The notes beneath the pieces are model-generated. The model made no database searches. It was not told the origin of the DNA and worked only from the letters and a program-made list of their open reading frames with translations. Shown in pieces: positions 27,204-36,429 of a stretch of 64,000 nucleotides of DNA. The position numbers and the translations under genes are program-made. Every line of letters starts with the position of its first letter. Positions within the stretch are counted from its first letter, which is position 1. Source of the DNA: Amycolatopsis pittospori (GTDB lineage: Bacteria > Actinomycetota > Actinomycetes > Mycobacteriales > Pseudonocardiaceae); NCBI RefSeq assembly GCF_013870525.1, contig NZ_JACBXD010000024.1, positions 1 through 64,000 of the forward strand, given 5' to 3'.

Positions 27204-28167
27204 GAGCCGGACGCACCCGTCCGAGATGGTCGCCCGGCGAACCGAAAAGGTGCGCCGCGCCGTGCGCCCGCTTGAAGTAGCAGTGCGCCGGATGCTCCCA
27301 GGTGATCGCGATCCCGCCGTGCAGCTGGATCATCTCGCCGGCCACCGTCGCGAGTGCCTCCGAGCAGTGCACCTTCGCCACCGCCGCCAGCCTGCTCGAC
27401 TCCGGAGCCGCGTAGGCCGCCGAACGCGCGGTCTCCACCAGGACGTGGAGGTCCGCCATCCGATGCTTCAACGCCTGGAACCCGCCGATCGGCCTGCCGA
27501 ACTGGTGCCGCTGCTTGCTGTACTCCACGGTCAGCTCGAACGCCCGCGCCGCGGCCCCGGCCTGTTCGGCGGCGAGGACGGCGCACGCGACGTCGCGCAA
27601 AGCGGAGAAATCGACCGGGCCGATCAACTGGGCGGGAGTGCCGTCGAAGCTGACGCGAGCCAGCCGCCGGGTCTCGTCCATCGTGGTGGTCCGCGCCCGA
27701 GGGGCGTCGGTGACCTCGTACAGCGAGTCTCCCGCGAGCACCAGCAGGATCTCGGCCTCGTCGCCGTGGAGGACATAGTGCGCCTCGCCATCCACCGTGG
27801 ACCCGGAAGCGGTGCACGCAGGGGAGGACCAGCGGCCATCGGCATCCGTCCAGGCCACGGCCCCGACGACACCTTCGGCGAGGCGGGGCAGCAGACGCTC
27901 GCAAGCTTCGTCATCGCCCGTGGCGAGCAACGCGTGCACGGCGAGCACGGCCGAACCGAGGAACGGGACGTCGGCGAGGACCCGGCCCAGTTCTTCGGCG
28001 ACCACCTGGAGTTCGGTCGTTCCGGCGCCGAGGCCGCCGAAGCGTTCGGGGACGGCCAAAGCCGCCACGCCGATCTGCTCGCACAATGCGGGCCACGGAT
28101 CGGCTTCCCGGTCCAGGAGTTTCCGGACGCTGTCCCGCAGGGCGTCCTGCTCGGCGGTGAACGTCAT
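27181..28167 (-). CDS. fadE33: Acyl-CoA dehydrogenase, FadE33-type
   Basis: 328-residue short acyl-CoA dehydrogenase. Order and size match M. tuberculosis Rv3564 (fadE33, 318 residues) in the rings C/D gene set. The C-terminal region has YSKQRHQFGRPIGGFQALKHRMAD and IQLHGGIAITWEHPAHCYFKRAHG, typical of the flavin-binding subunit ends. The enzyme presumably forms a heteromer with the neighbouring FadE32 or FadE31, acting on late HIP-derived acyl-CoA. The ATG at 28167 overlaps the fadE32 stop (ATGA). It is the last gene of the fadD3 operon and convergent with the sigma gene. Confidence 0.8.
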   Translation of the reverse strand: MTFTAEQDALRDSVRKLLDREADPWPALCEQIGVAALAVPERFGGLGAGTTELQVVAEELGRVLADVPFLGSAVLAVHALLATGDDEACERLLPRLAEGVVGAVAWTDADGRWSSPACTASGSTVDGEAHYVLHGDEAEILLVLAGDSLYEVTDAPRARTTTMDETRRLARVSFDGTPAQLIGPVDFSALRDVACAVLAAEQAGAAARAFELTVEYSKQRHQFGRPIGGFQALKHRMADLHVLVETARSAAYAAPESSRLAAVAKVHCSEALATVAGEMIQLHGGIAITWEHPAHCYFKRAHGAAHLFGSPGDHLGRVRPALTDPRTG

Positions 28168-29093
28168 GCCAGCACCCGCTCCCGGTGGAACCTCGGCGTA
28201 CCCCACGCGCCGACGAGGGCGCGGACCCTGGTCAGCCGCAAACCGAGCGCGTGTTCGGCGGTGTAGCCGATCGCGCCGTGTACCTGCAGCCCGGTCCGGG
28301 CGGCGAGGTGCGCGGCGTCGCCGCACGCCACCTTCGCCGCGGAGACGTCCCGGCGGTCCAGGGTGACGGCCGCGCCGAACAGCAGCGGTTCGGCGAGCGC
28401 GAGCCCGGTCGCGACGTCGGCGAGCAGATGCTTGACCGCCTGATACCCGCCGATCTCGCGTCCGTACTGCTTGCGTTGCGCGGCATACGCGACCGACGTG
28501 TCGAGCAGCCATCGTCCCGCGCCGAGCAACTGCGCGGCCGTGGCCAGGCAACCCAGCTCGAAAGCGCGGTCCGCGTCGAGCGCGGTACCGAGATCGTCGC
28601 CTGTCACGGGTGAGAACAACCGTCGCGATCCGTCTACAGAGGACAGAAGGTCGCCAGGAGTGAAGGCGCGGAGCCTGCCGTTCTCGACAGCGAGGCGTGC
28701 GTCGGCGACGTCGGAATCCAGGGCATAGGGCACCTGCGGTGCGAACGCGACCGACGCCAGCGTCTCACCGGAGGCGACCGAGGTCAGCAGCTCGTCGTCC
28801 AGCAAGGACGGCAGTACGGCCACGGTGTCGGTCCACGGGCCGGGAACGCAGTGGAAGCCCAGCCGCTCGAAGCCGACGGCCAGGTCGACCGGGGTGGCGC
28901 CGATCCCGTCGTACCGCTCGGGAACCGCGAGCGCGGTCACCCCGAGTTCCGCGAGCCGACGCCAGACCTTGAGACCGGGACCGTGATCCCCGGCCGCCCA
29001 GGACCGGTTGGCCGTTTCGGTGTCCACTCCGGACAGGAGATCGTGCAGGCTGCGCGAGAACTGCTCCTGCTCACCGGAAAGCGCGAACCTCAT
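28164..29093 (-). CDS. fadE32: Acyl-CoA dehydrogenase, FadE32-type
   Basis: 309-residue acyl-CoA dehydrogenase corresponding by position and length to Rv3563 (fadE32, 319 residues). FadE31, FadE32 and FadE33 are linked to desaturation of the open-chain product (MOODA-CoA) formed after ring opening. The N-terminus is MRFALSGEQEQFSRSLHDLL; the C-terminus has YAAQRKQYGREIGGYQAVKHLLADVAT and LQVHGAIGYTAEHALGLRLTR. It overlaps both neighbours by 4 bp. Which of the three FadE genes contributes the catalytic base is not settled by reading alone. Confidence 0.82.
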   Translation of the reverse strand: MRFALSGEQEQFSRSLHDLLSGVDTETANRSWAAGDHGPGLKVWRRLAELGVTALAVPERYDGIGATPVDLAVGFERLGFHCVPGPWTDTVAVLPSLLDDELLTSVASGETLASVAFAPQVPYALDSDVADARLAVENGRLRAFTPGDLLSSVDGSRRLFSPVTGDDLGTALDADRAFELGCLATAAQLLGAGRWLLDTSVAYAAQRKQYGREIGGYQAVKHLLADVATGLALAEPLLFGAAVTLDRRDVSAAKVACGDAAHLAARTGLQVHGAIGYTAEHALGLRLTRVRALVGAWGTPRFHRERVLA

Positions 29094-30223
29094 CGAGACC
29101 CCTTCGGCAGGCCGAGCAACCGTTCCGCGACGATGGACCGCTGGATCTGGTCGGTCCCGCCGTAGATCGGACCCGCCAGCGAGAACAACCAGCCATCGCT
29201 CCATCGGCCGCGGAGTTCGGCGTCCGGGCCGAGGACGTCGAGCGCCGTCTCGTGCAGCGCGACGTCGAGATGCGACCAGAAGAGCTTGTTGACACTCGAC
29301 TCCGGTCCGAGCTCGGCTCCCTCCGCCAACCGGGTGACCGTGCCGAGCGTGTACAGCTGATACGCCCGCGCGCCGATCCACGCGTCGGCGACCCGGTCCG
29401 CGGTATGCGCGGGACGACCGGCCTCGGACCACAACGAGACCAGCCTGTCGGCCGCGGCGAGGAATCGGCCGGGACTGCGCAAGGACAGGCCGCGTTCGTT
29501 GTTCGCCGTGGTCATCGCGACCCGCCAGCCCTCACCCGGCGCGCCGATCACGTCCTCGTCCGGTACGAACACGTCGTCGAAGAAGATCTCCGCGAACCCG
29601 GGTTCGCCGTCCAGCTGGGGGATCGGCCGGACGGTGACCCCGTCGGCGCGCAGATCCACCATCAGGTAGGTGAGCCCCTTGTGGCGCACCGAATCCGGAT
29701 CGCTGCGGAACAGGCCGAAGGCACGGTCGGCGAACGTCGCCCGCGAACTCCAGGTCTTCTGCCCGCTGACCCGCCAGCCGCCGTCGCAGCGGGCCGCGGT
29801 ACTCCGGAGCGCGGCGATGTCGCTGCCGGCCTCGGGTTCCGACCACGCCTGCGCCCAGACTTCTTCGGAACGCGCCATCCTGGGCAGGATCCGCCGCCGC
29901 TGTTCTTCCGTGCCGTGGGAGAACAAGGTGGGCGCGAGCATGAAGACGCCGTTCTGGTTGACCCGCGGTGGCGCGCCGGACGCGTAGTACTCCTCCTCGA
30001 ACAGGACCCATTCCAGGAGGCTCGCGTCGCGACCGCCGTACTCGCGCGGCCACGAGACCACCGACCACCGGGCGTCGGTCAGTTTCGCCTCCCACTCCCG
30101 GTGCTGGGCGAAACCTTCGGCGGTGTCGAACGACTTCAACGGCTCGGCCGGAACATGCGCGGCGAGCCAGTCGCGGGCTTCGTCCCGGAAGCCGAGCGCA
30201 CGCTCGTCGAGATCGAGGTCCAT
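29090..30223 (-). CDS. fadE31: Acyl-CoA dehydrogenase, FadE31-type
   Basis: 377-residue full-length acyl-CoA dehydrogenase matching Rv3562 (fadE31, 376 residues) in length and place. Visible features are WPREYGGRDASLLEWVLFEEEY, the FAD/substrate segment WSEPEAGSDIAALRSTAAR, the middle beta domain (VSGQKTWSSRATFADRAFGLFR) and the C-terminal IYGGTDQIQRSIVAERLLGLPKG. Start ATG 30223 overlaps the stop of the enoyl-CoA hydratase. It acts in rings C/D degradation under KstR2 control, as part of the fadD3 operon. Confidence 0.85.
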   Translation of the reverse strand: MDLDLDERALGFRDEARDWLAAHVPAEPLKSFDTAEGFAQHREWEAKLTDARWSVVSWPREYGGRDASLLEWVLFEEEYYASGAPPRVNQNGVFMLAPTLFSHGTEEQRRRILPRMARSEEVWAQAWSEPEAGSDIAALRSTAARCDGGWRVSGQKTWSSRATFADRAFGLFRSDPDSVRHKGLTYLMVDLRADGVTVRPIPQLDGEPGFAEIFFDDVFVPDEDVIGAPGEGWRVAMTTANNERGLSLRSPGRFLAAADRLVSLWSEAGRPAHTADRVADAWIGARAYQLYTLGTVTRLAEGAELGPESSVNKLFWSHLDVALHETALDVLGPDAELRGRWSDGWLFSLAGPIYGGTDQIQRSIVAERLLGLPKGSR

Positions 30224-31062
30224 CACGAACTCCTGTTCGCGTCCCGCATCGAGCGGGCGTCCTGCCCGCCCAGGGAATCGCCACCGGACATCTCCGCGTT
30301 GTGCGCGTGCGCGAAGTGATGGAGCCCGAACACCGAGTCCATTCCGGACCGCAGGCCCATCAGGTCCTCGGCCTGGTTGACGGCCTTCTTCGCCAGCGCC
30401 AGGCCCATTCGCGGCATCACCGCGATCTTCTCCGCCAGCGCCATGGTCTCGGTTTCGAGGTCGGCGCGCGGGACGACGCGGTTCAGCATGCCCCATTCCT
30501 TGGCCTGCTGGGCGGTGAAACGCTCACCGGTGAACAGCACTTCCTTGGCCGCGCGCGGGCCGAGCACCCACGGATGCGCGAAGTACTCGACACCGGGGAT
30601 TCCCATACGCACCACGGGATCGGCGAAGAACGCGTCGTCGGAGGCGACGATCAGGTCGCATACCCAGGCCAGCATCAGCGCGCCCGCGATGCACGCGCCC
30701 TGCACGCTCGCGATGGTCGGCTTCGGGATCTCCCGCCACCGGCGGCACATGCCGAGGTAGACCTCCGACTCGCGGGCGAACCGCTGATCGCCGCCCTCGG
30801 CGCCGACGTGGTCCCACCACAGCACGGCCTTGCGCTCGAACGAGACGTCCACGTCGCGTTCCGGCGTCCCGATGTCGTGCCCGGCGGAGAAATGCTTACC
30901 CGCTCCGGCCAGCACGATCACCTTGACCTCGGGATCGTCCACGGCGCGGCCGAACGCGGCGTCGAGCGCGTAGGTCATCGCCGAGTTCTGCGCGTTCCGG
31001 TACTCCGGCCGGTTCATCGTGACGACGGCCACCGGCCCGCGGCGCTCGTACTCGACGGTCAT
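30223..31062 (-). CDS. Enoyl-CoA hydratase/isomerase family protein
   Basis: 279-residue crotonase-fold protein. Oxyanion-hole segments are AGAGKHFSAGHDIG (about 53-66) and QGACIAGALMLAWVCDLIVAS (about 120-140); the C-terminal helices include VMPRMGLALAKKAVNQAEDLMG. It is inserted between fadD3 and fadE31 with 1- and 4-bp overlaps. I know of no gene at this place in the M. tuberculosis order, so it may be an extra hydratase for the MOODA-CoA step after FadE31-33 (inference). Two ATG-rich starts are possible; 31062 fits the ATGA overlap with fadD3. Confidence 0.85.
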   Translation of the reverse strand: MTVEYERRGPVAVVTMNRPEYRNAQNSAMTYALDAAFGRAVDDPEVKVIVLAGAGKHFSAGHDIGTPERDVDVSFERKAVLWWDHVGAEGGDQRFARESEVYLGMCRRWREIPKPTIASVQGACIAGALMLAWVCDLIVASDDAFFADPVVRMGIPGVEYFAHPWVLGPRAAKEVLFTGERFTAQQAKEWGMLNRVVPRADLETETMALAEKIAVMPRMGLALAKKAVNQAEDLMGLRSGMDSVFGLHHFAHAHNAEMSGGDSLGGQDARSMRDANRSS

Positions 31063-32549
31063 CCGTTCTCCTCCCGCAACACGCGTTTCAGCACTTTCCC
31101 CGACAGGTTCCGTGGAAGTTCCGCCACGAAGTCGACAAAGCGAGGAAGCTTGTAGTTGGCCAGTTCGCCCTCGCAGTGCGCGAGAACGTCCTCTGTGGAC
31201 AGTTCGACACCGGGACGCAGGACGACGAAGGCCTTGCCGACCTCGCCGAGCCGGCGATCCGGCACGCCGACGACGGCCGACTCCGCGACCCCGTCCAGCC
31301 TGCTGAGCACCTGCTCGATCTCGGCCGGGTAGACGTTGAACCCGCCGCAGACGTACATGTCCTTGATCCGGTCGACGATCTTGAGATAACCCTGCTCGTC
31401 GAGCACGCCGACATCGCCGGTGTGCAGCCAGCCGTCCGCGTCGACGGCCTTCGCGGTCGCCTCCGGGTCGTCGAGGTAGCCGAGCATCACGTTCGGCCCC
31501 TGTAGCAGGACTTCGTCGTGCTCGCCCAGTTTCACCTCGAAGCCCGCTGTCGCGCGGCCGCTGTAGTTCGCGACCAGCTTCGCGTCGTCACCGGGGCGGG
31601 ACATCGTCACGACCACGGCTTCGGTGAGCCCGTACGCGGTGAGCACGGTGTCGAAGCTGAGTTCGCTCTGCATCCGTTCGACGAGCGCGACCGGCACCGT
31701 GGCGGCTCCGGTGACGGCGAGCCGCAGGCTGGACAGGTCGTGGTCCGCGCGTTCGGGCGCGTCCAGCAGCACCTGGTGGATGGTCGGCGCGCCGGGCAGC
31801 ACCGTGACACGCTCGGTTTCGATGAGCCGCAAGGTCTCCCGGACGTCGAAGGTGCGCTGCGGAATGATCGTCGCACCGCGCAGGACGGCGGCCAGGATCC
31901 CCGCCTTGTACCCGAAACTGTGGAAGAACGGGTTGATGACCAGATAGCGGTCGTGCTCGGTCAGGCCACCGCAGTCCGCCCAGGCCTCGGCGACGCTCAG
32001 CGCCTGCCGGTGGCTGCTCATCGCGCCCTTGCTGCGGCCGGTGGTCCCCGACGTGAACAGGATGTCGCTGACGTCACCCGGCGCGGCGGGGCTGGTGAGG
32101 CCGCCGTCCAATCCGGCGAGCACGTCCCATTCCGTGACGCCCTCGACCGGCGTCTCGACGCCTTCGACGGGGATCCGCAGGACGGTGCCGGGGCGAGCGT
32201 CGCCGAGGTCGGCCAGCCTGTCGGTGCCGAGGAAGGTGCCGGTGATCGCGAGCGCGGAAACCCGTGCGCGGTCGAGGATGTCGAGGGTCTCGCGGGCGGT
32301 GAAGCGGGTGTTGACCGGGATCAGCGTGGCCCCGGCGTGGAGCGCGCCGAGTCCGGCGACGACCCAGTGCCAGGTGTTGGGGGAGCAGATCGCGACCCGC
32401 CGGTGACCCTCGAAGAAGCGAGCGGCCTGCCGCACCCGGTGCGCGAGTTCGGCATAGGTGAACCGGACGTCGCCGTCGACGAGTGCTTCTCGTCCGGCGA
32501 ACCGTTCCGCGGCCTTGTCGAGCGCCGCCGGGATGGTCCCTTCGTCCAT
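31059..32549 (-). CDS. fadD3: HIP-CoA ligase FadD3
   Basis: 496-residue acyl-CoA synthetase. FadD3 activates HIP, the propionate-bearing hydrindanedione left after ring A/B removal, to its CoA thioester. The AMP-binding motif LFTSGTTGRSKG spans residues 164-175. The adenylation core also has YGLTEAVVVT and GDVGVLDEQGYLKIVDRIKDMYVCGGFNVYPAEIEQ, and the C-terminal catalytic lysine region is ELPRNLSGKVLKRVL. The length is close to M. tuberculosis FadD3 (507). The ATG at 32549 lies 12 bp from a perfect KstR2 box, and it heads the operon fadD3-hydratase-fadE31-fadE32-fadE33. Confidence 0.9.
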   Translation of the reverse strand: MDEGTIPAALDKAAERFAGREALVDGDVRFTYAELAHRVRQAARFFEGHRRVAICSPNTWHWVVAGLGALHAGATLIPVNTRFTARETLDILDRARVSALAITGTFLGTDRLADLGDARPGTVLRIPVEGVETPVEGVTEWDVLAGLDGGLTSPAAPGDVSDILFTSGTTGRSKGAMSSHRQALSVAEAWADCGGLTEHDRYLVINPFFHSFGYKAGILAAVLRGATIIPQRTFDVRETLRLIETERVTVLPGAPTIHQVLLDAPERADHDLSSLRLAVTGAATVPVALVERMQSELSFDTVLTAYGLTEAVVVTMSRPGDDAKLVANYSGRATAGFEVKLGEHDEVLLQGPNVMLGYLDDPEATAKAVDADGWLHTGDVGVLDEQGYLKIVDRIKDMYVCGGFNVYPAEIEQVLSRLDGVAESAVVGVPDRRLGEVGKAFVVLRPGVELSTEDVLAHCEGELANYKLPRFVDFVAELPRNLSGKVLKRVLREENG

Positions 32550-32561
32550 TGAAGTCTCCCT

Positions 32562-32575
32562 AGCAAGTGCTTGGT
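32562..32575. promoter_or_regulatory. KstR2 operator (fadD3/fadE30)
   Basis: AGCAAGTGCTTGGT matches AnCAAGnnCTTGnT, the motif known for KstR2, at every fixed position. It sits between the divergent fadD3 and fadE30 genes, so it can repress both rings C/D operons. Confidence 0.88.
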
Positions 32576-32621
32576 AGGGTAGCCTACGCAGCAGGCTCTG
32601 GTTTGGCTAGAGGAGGCGTGC

Positions 32622-33782
32622 GTGACCGAGGACAGCGCTGATGGGCTCTCAGCGGGAAAGAGTGCCTCGAACCTGGACTTTCGCGACCGAGTGCGCACCT
32701 GGCTGGCCGAACACCTGCCGCCGGAATTGCGCGGTCTGGGCGGTCCCGGCCGGGAGCACGAAGCGTTCGGCGAACGCGTGGAGTGGGAACGACGGCTCGC
32801 GACGGCGGGCTGGACCTGCGTCGGCTGGCCCACCGAGCATGGCGGGCAGGGCGCGACACTCGAGCAGCAGGTCATCTTTCACGAGGAGTACGCCCGCGCC
32901 GGAGCGCCGGCGCGGGTGAGTCATCTGGCGCAGGAACTCCTCGGCCCGACGCTGATCGCGTTCGGTACCCCGGAACAGCGGCGAAGGTTCCTGCCGCCGA
33001 TCGTGGCCGTCGAAGAACTGTGGTGCCAGGGCTATTCCGAGCCCGGCGCCGGTTCCGACCTCGCCGCGGTGTCGACCACGGCGACCCTCGAAGGCGACGA
33101 GTGGGTGCTGCGGGGCCAGAAGGTGTGGACGTCGCTCGCGCACGTGGCCGACTGGTGTTTCGTCCTCGCCCGCACCGAGCCGGGCTCGAAACGCCACAAA
33201 GGACTGTCCTATCTGCTCGTTCCGATGCGGCAGGACGGCGTCGAGGTCCGCCCGATCCAGCAGCTCACCGGGACCTCGGAGTTCAACGAGGTCTTCTTCG
33301 AAGGCGCCCGCACCGCGAAGGACCTGGTCGTCGGCGAACCCGGCGACGGCTGGCGGGTCGCCCTGGGCACGCTCGCCTTCGAACGCGGTGTCGCGACGCT
33401 CGGCCAGCAGGTCGGCTTCCGGCGGGAACTCGAAGAACTCACCAGGATCGCGCCGGACGACCCGGTCGTCGGCGAGCGGATCGACCGGGCCTGGGCCGGT
33501 CTGGAGGTCATGCGGGCACACGCGATCCGCACCCTCGGCGATTCCTCGCCGGGCGTGGCGGAAGTGTCCAAACTGGTCTGGGCGAACTGGCACCGTGACC
33601 TCGGGGAGCTCGCGATGCTCGTCCGCGGCGCCCGCGGGATGCTCGCGGAAGACGGTCTCGACGCCTGGCAGCGGCTCTTCCTCTTCACCCGCGCGGACAC
33701 GATCTACGGCGGCTCCAACGAAATCCAGCGCAACGTCATCGCCGAGCGGGTGCTCGGACTTCCCCGGGAGGTGCGACCGTGA
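32622..33782 (+). CDS. fadE30: Acyl-CoA dehydrogenase, FadE30-type
   Basis: 386-residue acyl-CoA dehydrogenase that desaturates the HIP-CoA series. Its length equals M. tuberculosis FadE30 (385). Segments seen are GWPTEHGGQGATLEQQVIFHEEYARAGAP, YSEPGAGSDLAAVSTTA, LRGQKVWTSLAHVADWCFVLART and the C-terminal TIYGGSNEIQRNVIAERVLGLPRE. Start GTG 32622 follows AGGAGG. It heads the fadE30-ipdF-kstR2-fadA6 operon; the stop overlaps the ipdF GTG (GTGA). Confidence 0.88.
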   Translation: MTEDSADGLSAGKSASNLDFRDRVRTWLAEHLPPELRGLGGPGREHEAFGERVEWERRLATAGWTCVGWPTEHGGQGATLEQQVIFHEEYARAGAPARVSHLAQELLGPTLIAFGTPEQRRRFLPPIVAVEELWCQGYSEPGAGSDLAAVSTTATLEGDEWVLRGQKVWTSLAHVADWCFVLARTEPGSKRHKGLSYLLVPMRQDGVEVRPIQQLTGTSEFNEVFFEGARTAKDLVVGEPGDGWRVALGTLAFERGVATLGQQVGFRRELEELTRIAPDDPVVGERIDRAWAGLEVMRAHAIRTLGDSSPGVAEVSKLVWANWHRDLGELAMLVRGARGMLAEDGLDAWQRLFLFTRADTIYGGSNEIQRNVIAERVLGLPREVRP

Positions 33783-34546
33783 TTCCGGTTCCGAAATACC
33801 CCGAGGGGGCGAATCTCCTGCGGGACAAGGTGGTCGTGGTGACGGCGGCGGCCGGCACCGGGATCGGGTCCGCGGTGGCGAAACGCGCCAAGGAGGAGGG
33901 CGCCCGGGTCGTGATCAGCGACTGGCACGAACGGCGACTGGGGGAGAAGGCCGCCGAACTCGGTGACGTCCACGCGATCCCTTGTGACGTCACGCGAGAA
34001 GACCAGGTCCAAGCCCTCATCGACGGAGCCGCCGCGCGCTATGGCCGCGTCGACGTGCTCATCAACAACGCCGGTCTCGGCGGGACGAAGTCCATAGTGG
34101 ACATGGCTGACGAAGAGTGGTCGCGGGTCATCGACGTCACCCTCAACGGCACCTTCCGTGCGACGAGGGCGGCGGTGAACCGGTTCATCGAGCAGGGTGA
34201 CGGCGGCGTGATCGTCAACAACGCGTCGGTGATCGGCTGGCGCGCCCAAGCAGGGCAGGCGCACTACGCCGCGGCGAAGGCGGGCGTCATGGCGCTCACC
34301 CGGTGCGCGGCCGTCGACGTCGCCGAACACGGCATCCGGGTCAACGCCGTCGCGCCGAGCCTGGCGATGCATCCCTTCCTCGCCAAGGTGACCAGCGAGG
34401 AACTGCTCACCGAGCTCACCTCGCGCGAGGTCTCGGGGAGGGCGGCGGAACCCTGGGAAGTGGCGAATGTGATGGTGTTCCTCGCCAGTGAGTACTCCTC
34501 GTACCTCACCGGCGAGGTCGTGTCCGTGAGTTCCCAGCATGCGTGA
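33779..34546 (+). CDS. ipdF: 5-OH-HIP-CoA dehydrogenase IpdF (SDR)
   Basis: 255-residue short-chain dehydrogenase, counterpart of Rv3559c (IpdF), which oxidises the 5-hydroxyl of the 5-OH HIP-CoA to the ketone. The cofactor loop is degenerate but recognisable (VVVTAAAGTGIGSAVAKRA, about 18-36), with NNAGLGGTKS and the catalytic Ser/Tyr/Lys segment NASVIGW...HYAAAKAGVMALTR. The GTG start overlaps the fadE30 stop. The last gene part, SSYLTGEVVSVSSQHA, is an SDR C-terminus. Position between fadE30 and kstR2 is conserved. Confidence 0.88.
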   Translation: MIPVPKYPEGANLLRDKVVVVTAAAGTGIGSAVAKRAKEEGARVVISDWHERRLGEKAAELGDVHAIPCDVTREDQVQALIDGAAARYGRVDVLINNAGLGGTKSIVDMADEEWSRVIDVTLNGTFRATRAAVNRFIEQGDGGVIVNNASVIGWRAQAGQAHYAAAKAGVMALTRCAAVDVAEHGIRVNAVAPSLAMHPFLAKVTSEELLTELTSREVSGRAAEPWEVANVMVFLASEYSSYLTGEVVSVSSQHA

Positions 34547-34553
34547 GGTTCCG

Positions 34554-35198
34554 ATGAAGTCCAGTCCAGGGTCCCGCCGCGCCGAACTGCTCGCCCTGGC
34601 GGCGAAGCTGTTCGCCGAGCGCGGTTACGTCTCGACCACCGTGCGGGACATCGCGGACGCGGCCGGAATCCTTTCGGGCAGCCTCTATCACCATTTCGAC
34701 TCGAAGGAGTCGATGGCCGACGAGATCCTCACCGGATTCCTCGACGAACTGTTCGGCGCCTACGCGGAAATCGTCGCGGAAGGCAGGGGCCCGCGGGAAA
34801 CACTCGAAGCCGTCGTCGTGGCATCGTTCGAATCCATTCACCGGCGGCCCGCCGAAGTGGCGATCTATCAGTCGGAAGCGAAGCATCTGATGCAGTTGCC
34901 GCGGTTCGACTACCTCAACGACCGCAACACCGAATTCCGCAAACTGTGGAACGCGATCCTCACCGACGGCATCGCGGCCGGCGTGTTCCGCGAGGACCTA
35001 GACGTCGAACTCACCTACCGGTTCATCCGCGACACCGTCTGGGTCGCGGTGCGCTGGTACAACCCCGACGGCACGCTGAGCGCGGACGACGTCGCGCAGC
35101 AGTACCTCGGGATCCTTCTGGACGGTATCGCGACGAAAACAAGGAGGCGCCGTGGCAGCGTCGATGAGCCCTCGGCGGGAAAACGTGCCTCGGGCTGA
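34554..35198 (+). CDS. kstR2: TetR-family repressor KstR2
   Basis: 214-residue TetR-family regulator. The N-terminal helix-turn-helix is TTVRDIADAAGILSGSLYHHFDSKESM (about residues 28-54), followed by a ligand-binding domain with SIHRRPAEVAIYQSEAKHLMQLPRFDYL. KstR2 represses rings C/D genes and is released by HIP-CoA. ATG 34554 follows GAGG; an upstream in-frame ATG at 34539 overlaps ipdF. The protein is a little longer at the C-terminus than the 200-residue M. tuberculosis protein. Binding to the box at 32562 would give autoregulation. Confidence 0.9.
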   Translation: MKSSPGSRRAELLALAAKLFAERGYVSTTVRDIADAAGILSGSLYHHFDSKESMADEILTGFLDELFGAYAEIVAEGRGPRETLEAVVVASFESIHRRPAEVAIYQSEAKHLMQLPRFDYLNDRNTEFRKLWNAILTDGIAAGVFREDLDVELTYRFIRDTVWVAVRWYNPDGTLSADDVAQQYLGILLDGIATKTRRRRGSVDEPSAGKRASG

Positions 35199-36342
35199 AG
35201 CCTACGTCCTGGATGCGGTCCGGACCCCGGTCGGCAGACGCGGGGGAGCGCTGAGCAGCGTCCACTCCGCCGACCTGGGCGCGCACGTCATCCAAGCCGT
35301 CGTCGAACGGGCAGGCGTCGAGTCCGACCTGGTCGACGACGTCATCCTCGGCTGCACCGACACCCTCGGACCGCAGTCGGGGAACATCGCGCGGACAGCC
35401 TGGCTCGCGGCCGGATACGGCCACCACGTGCCGGGGGTGACCGTCGACCGGCAGTGCGGTTCGAGCCAGCAGGCCGTGCATTTCGCCGCGCAGGCGGTGC
35501 TGTCGGGAACGATGGACCTGGTGCTCGCCGGCGGCGTGCAGAACATGAGCGCCATCCCGATCAGCGCGGCGATGCTCGCCGGTCGCGAGTACGGCTTCGA
35601 AGACCCGTTTTCCGGGTCGAAGGGCTGGCAGGAGCGGTATGGCAGCGTCGAGGTCTCGCAGTTCCGCAGCGCCGACATGATCGCCGAGCACTGGGATCTG
35701 ACCCGTGAGGCGATGGAGGAATACGCCTTCCGCAGCCATCAGCGCGCGATCGCGGCCATCGACGAAGGCCGGTTCGCGGCCGAGACCGCGCCGTTCGCCG
35801 GTGTCGGCCTGGACGAGGGGCCCAGGCGGGACACCAGTCTCGAACGGATGGCCGGATTGAAACCGCTGAGCGAAGGATCGCGGATCACGGCGGCCGTGGC
35901 CAGCCAGATCTCCGACGGCGCGAGCGCGGCGCTCATCGCGTCCGAGAGGTTCGTCGAGGAACACGGCCTGACGCCGCGGGCGCGGATCCATCACCTGTCG
36001 GTGCGCGCGGCCGATCCGGTGTGGATGCTGACCGGGCCGATCCCGGCGACCGCGCACGCGCTGCGGAAGACCGGGCTGAGCATCGAGGACATCGACCTGT
36101 TCGAGGTCAACGAGGCGTTCGCGAGCGTCGTGCTGGCGTGGATCGAGGAGACGGGCGCCGACCCGGAGCGGGTCAACGTCAACGGCGGCGGCATCGCGCT
36201 CGGTCACCCCATCGGCGCGACCGGCACGAAACTGTTCGCGACCCTGCTGCACGAACTCGAGCGGCGGGGCGGGCGCTACGGGCTGCAGACCATGTGCGAA
36301 GGCGGCGGGACGGCGAACGTGACGATCATCGAACGCCTTTAG
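35152..36342 (+). CDS. fadA6: Acetyl-CoA acyltransferase FadA6
   Basis: 396-residue thiolase counterpart of Rv3556c (FadA6), which thiolyses the 4-methyl-5-oxo-octanedioyl-CoA-derived beta-ketoacyl-CoA late in rings C/D degradation. The acylated cysteine lies in DRQCGSSQQAVHFA, the active-site histidine in GIALGHPIGATG and the second cysteine in LQTMCEGGGTANVTI. Start GTG 35152 follows AAGGAGG; it overlaps the end of kstR2 by 47 bp in another frame. An ATG at 35164 is an alternative. It ends the operon; the dyad elements at 36430 and 36533 follow. Confidence 0.88.
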   Translation: MAASMSPRRENVPRAEAYVLDAVRTPVGRRGGALSSVHSADLGAHVIQAVVERAGVESDLVDDVILGCTDTLGPQSGNIARTAWLAAGYGHHVPGVTVDRQCGSSQQAVHFAAQAVLSGTMDLVLAGGVQNMSAIPISAAMLAGREYGFEDPFSGSKGWQERYGSVEVSQFRSADMIAEHWDLTREAMEEYAFRSHQRAIAAIDEGRFAAETAPFAGVGLDEGPRRDTSLERMAGLKPLSEGSRITAAVASQISDGASAALIASERFVEEHGLTPRARIHHLSVRAADPVWMLTGPIPATAHALRKTGLSIEDIDLFEVNEAFASVVLAWIEETGADPERVNVNGGGIALGHPIGATGTKLFATLLHELERRGGRYGLQTMCEGGGTANVTIIERL

Positions 36343-36429
36343 CGCTTGAGATGGGCGCACCGGCGCCCAGCTCAGGTGAGAACCCGAATCCCACTGACGA
36401 CCCCCGTGTCCCAGAACGGCCGCCGCCAA

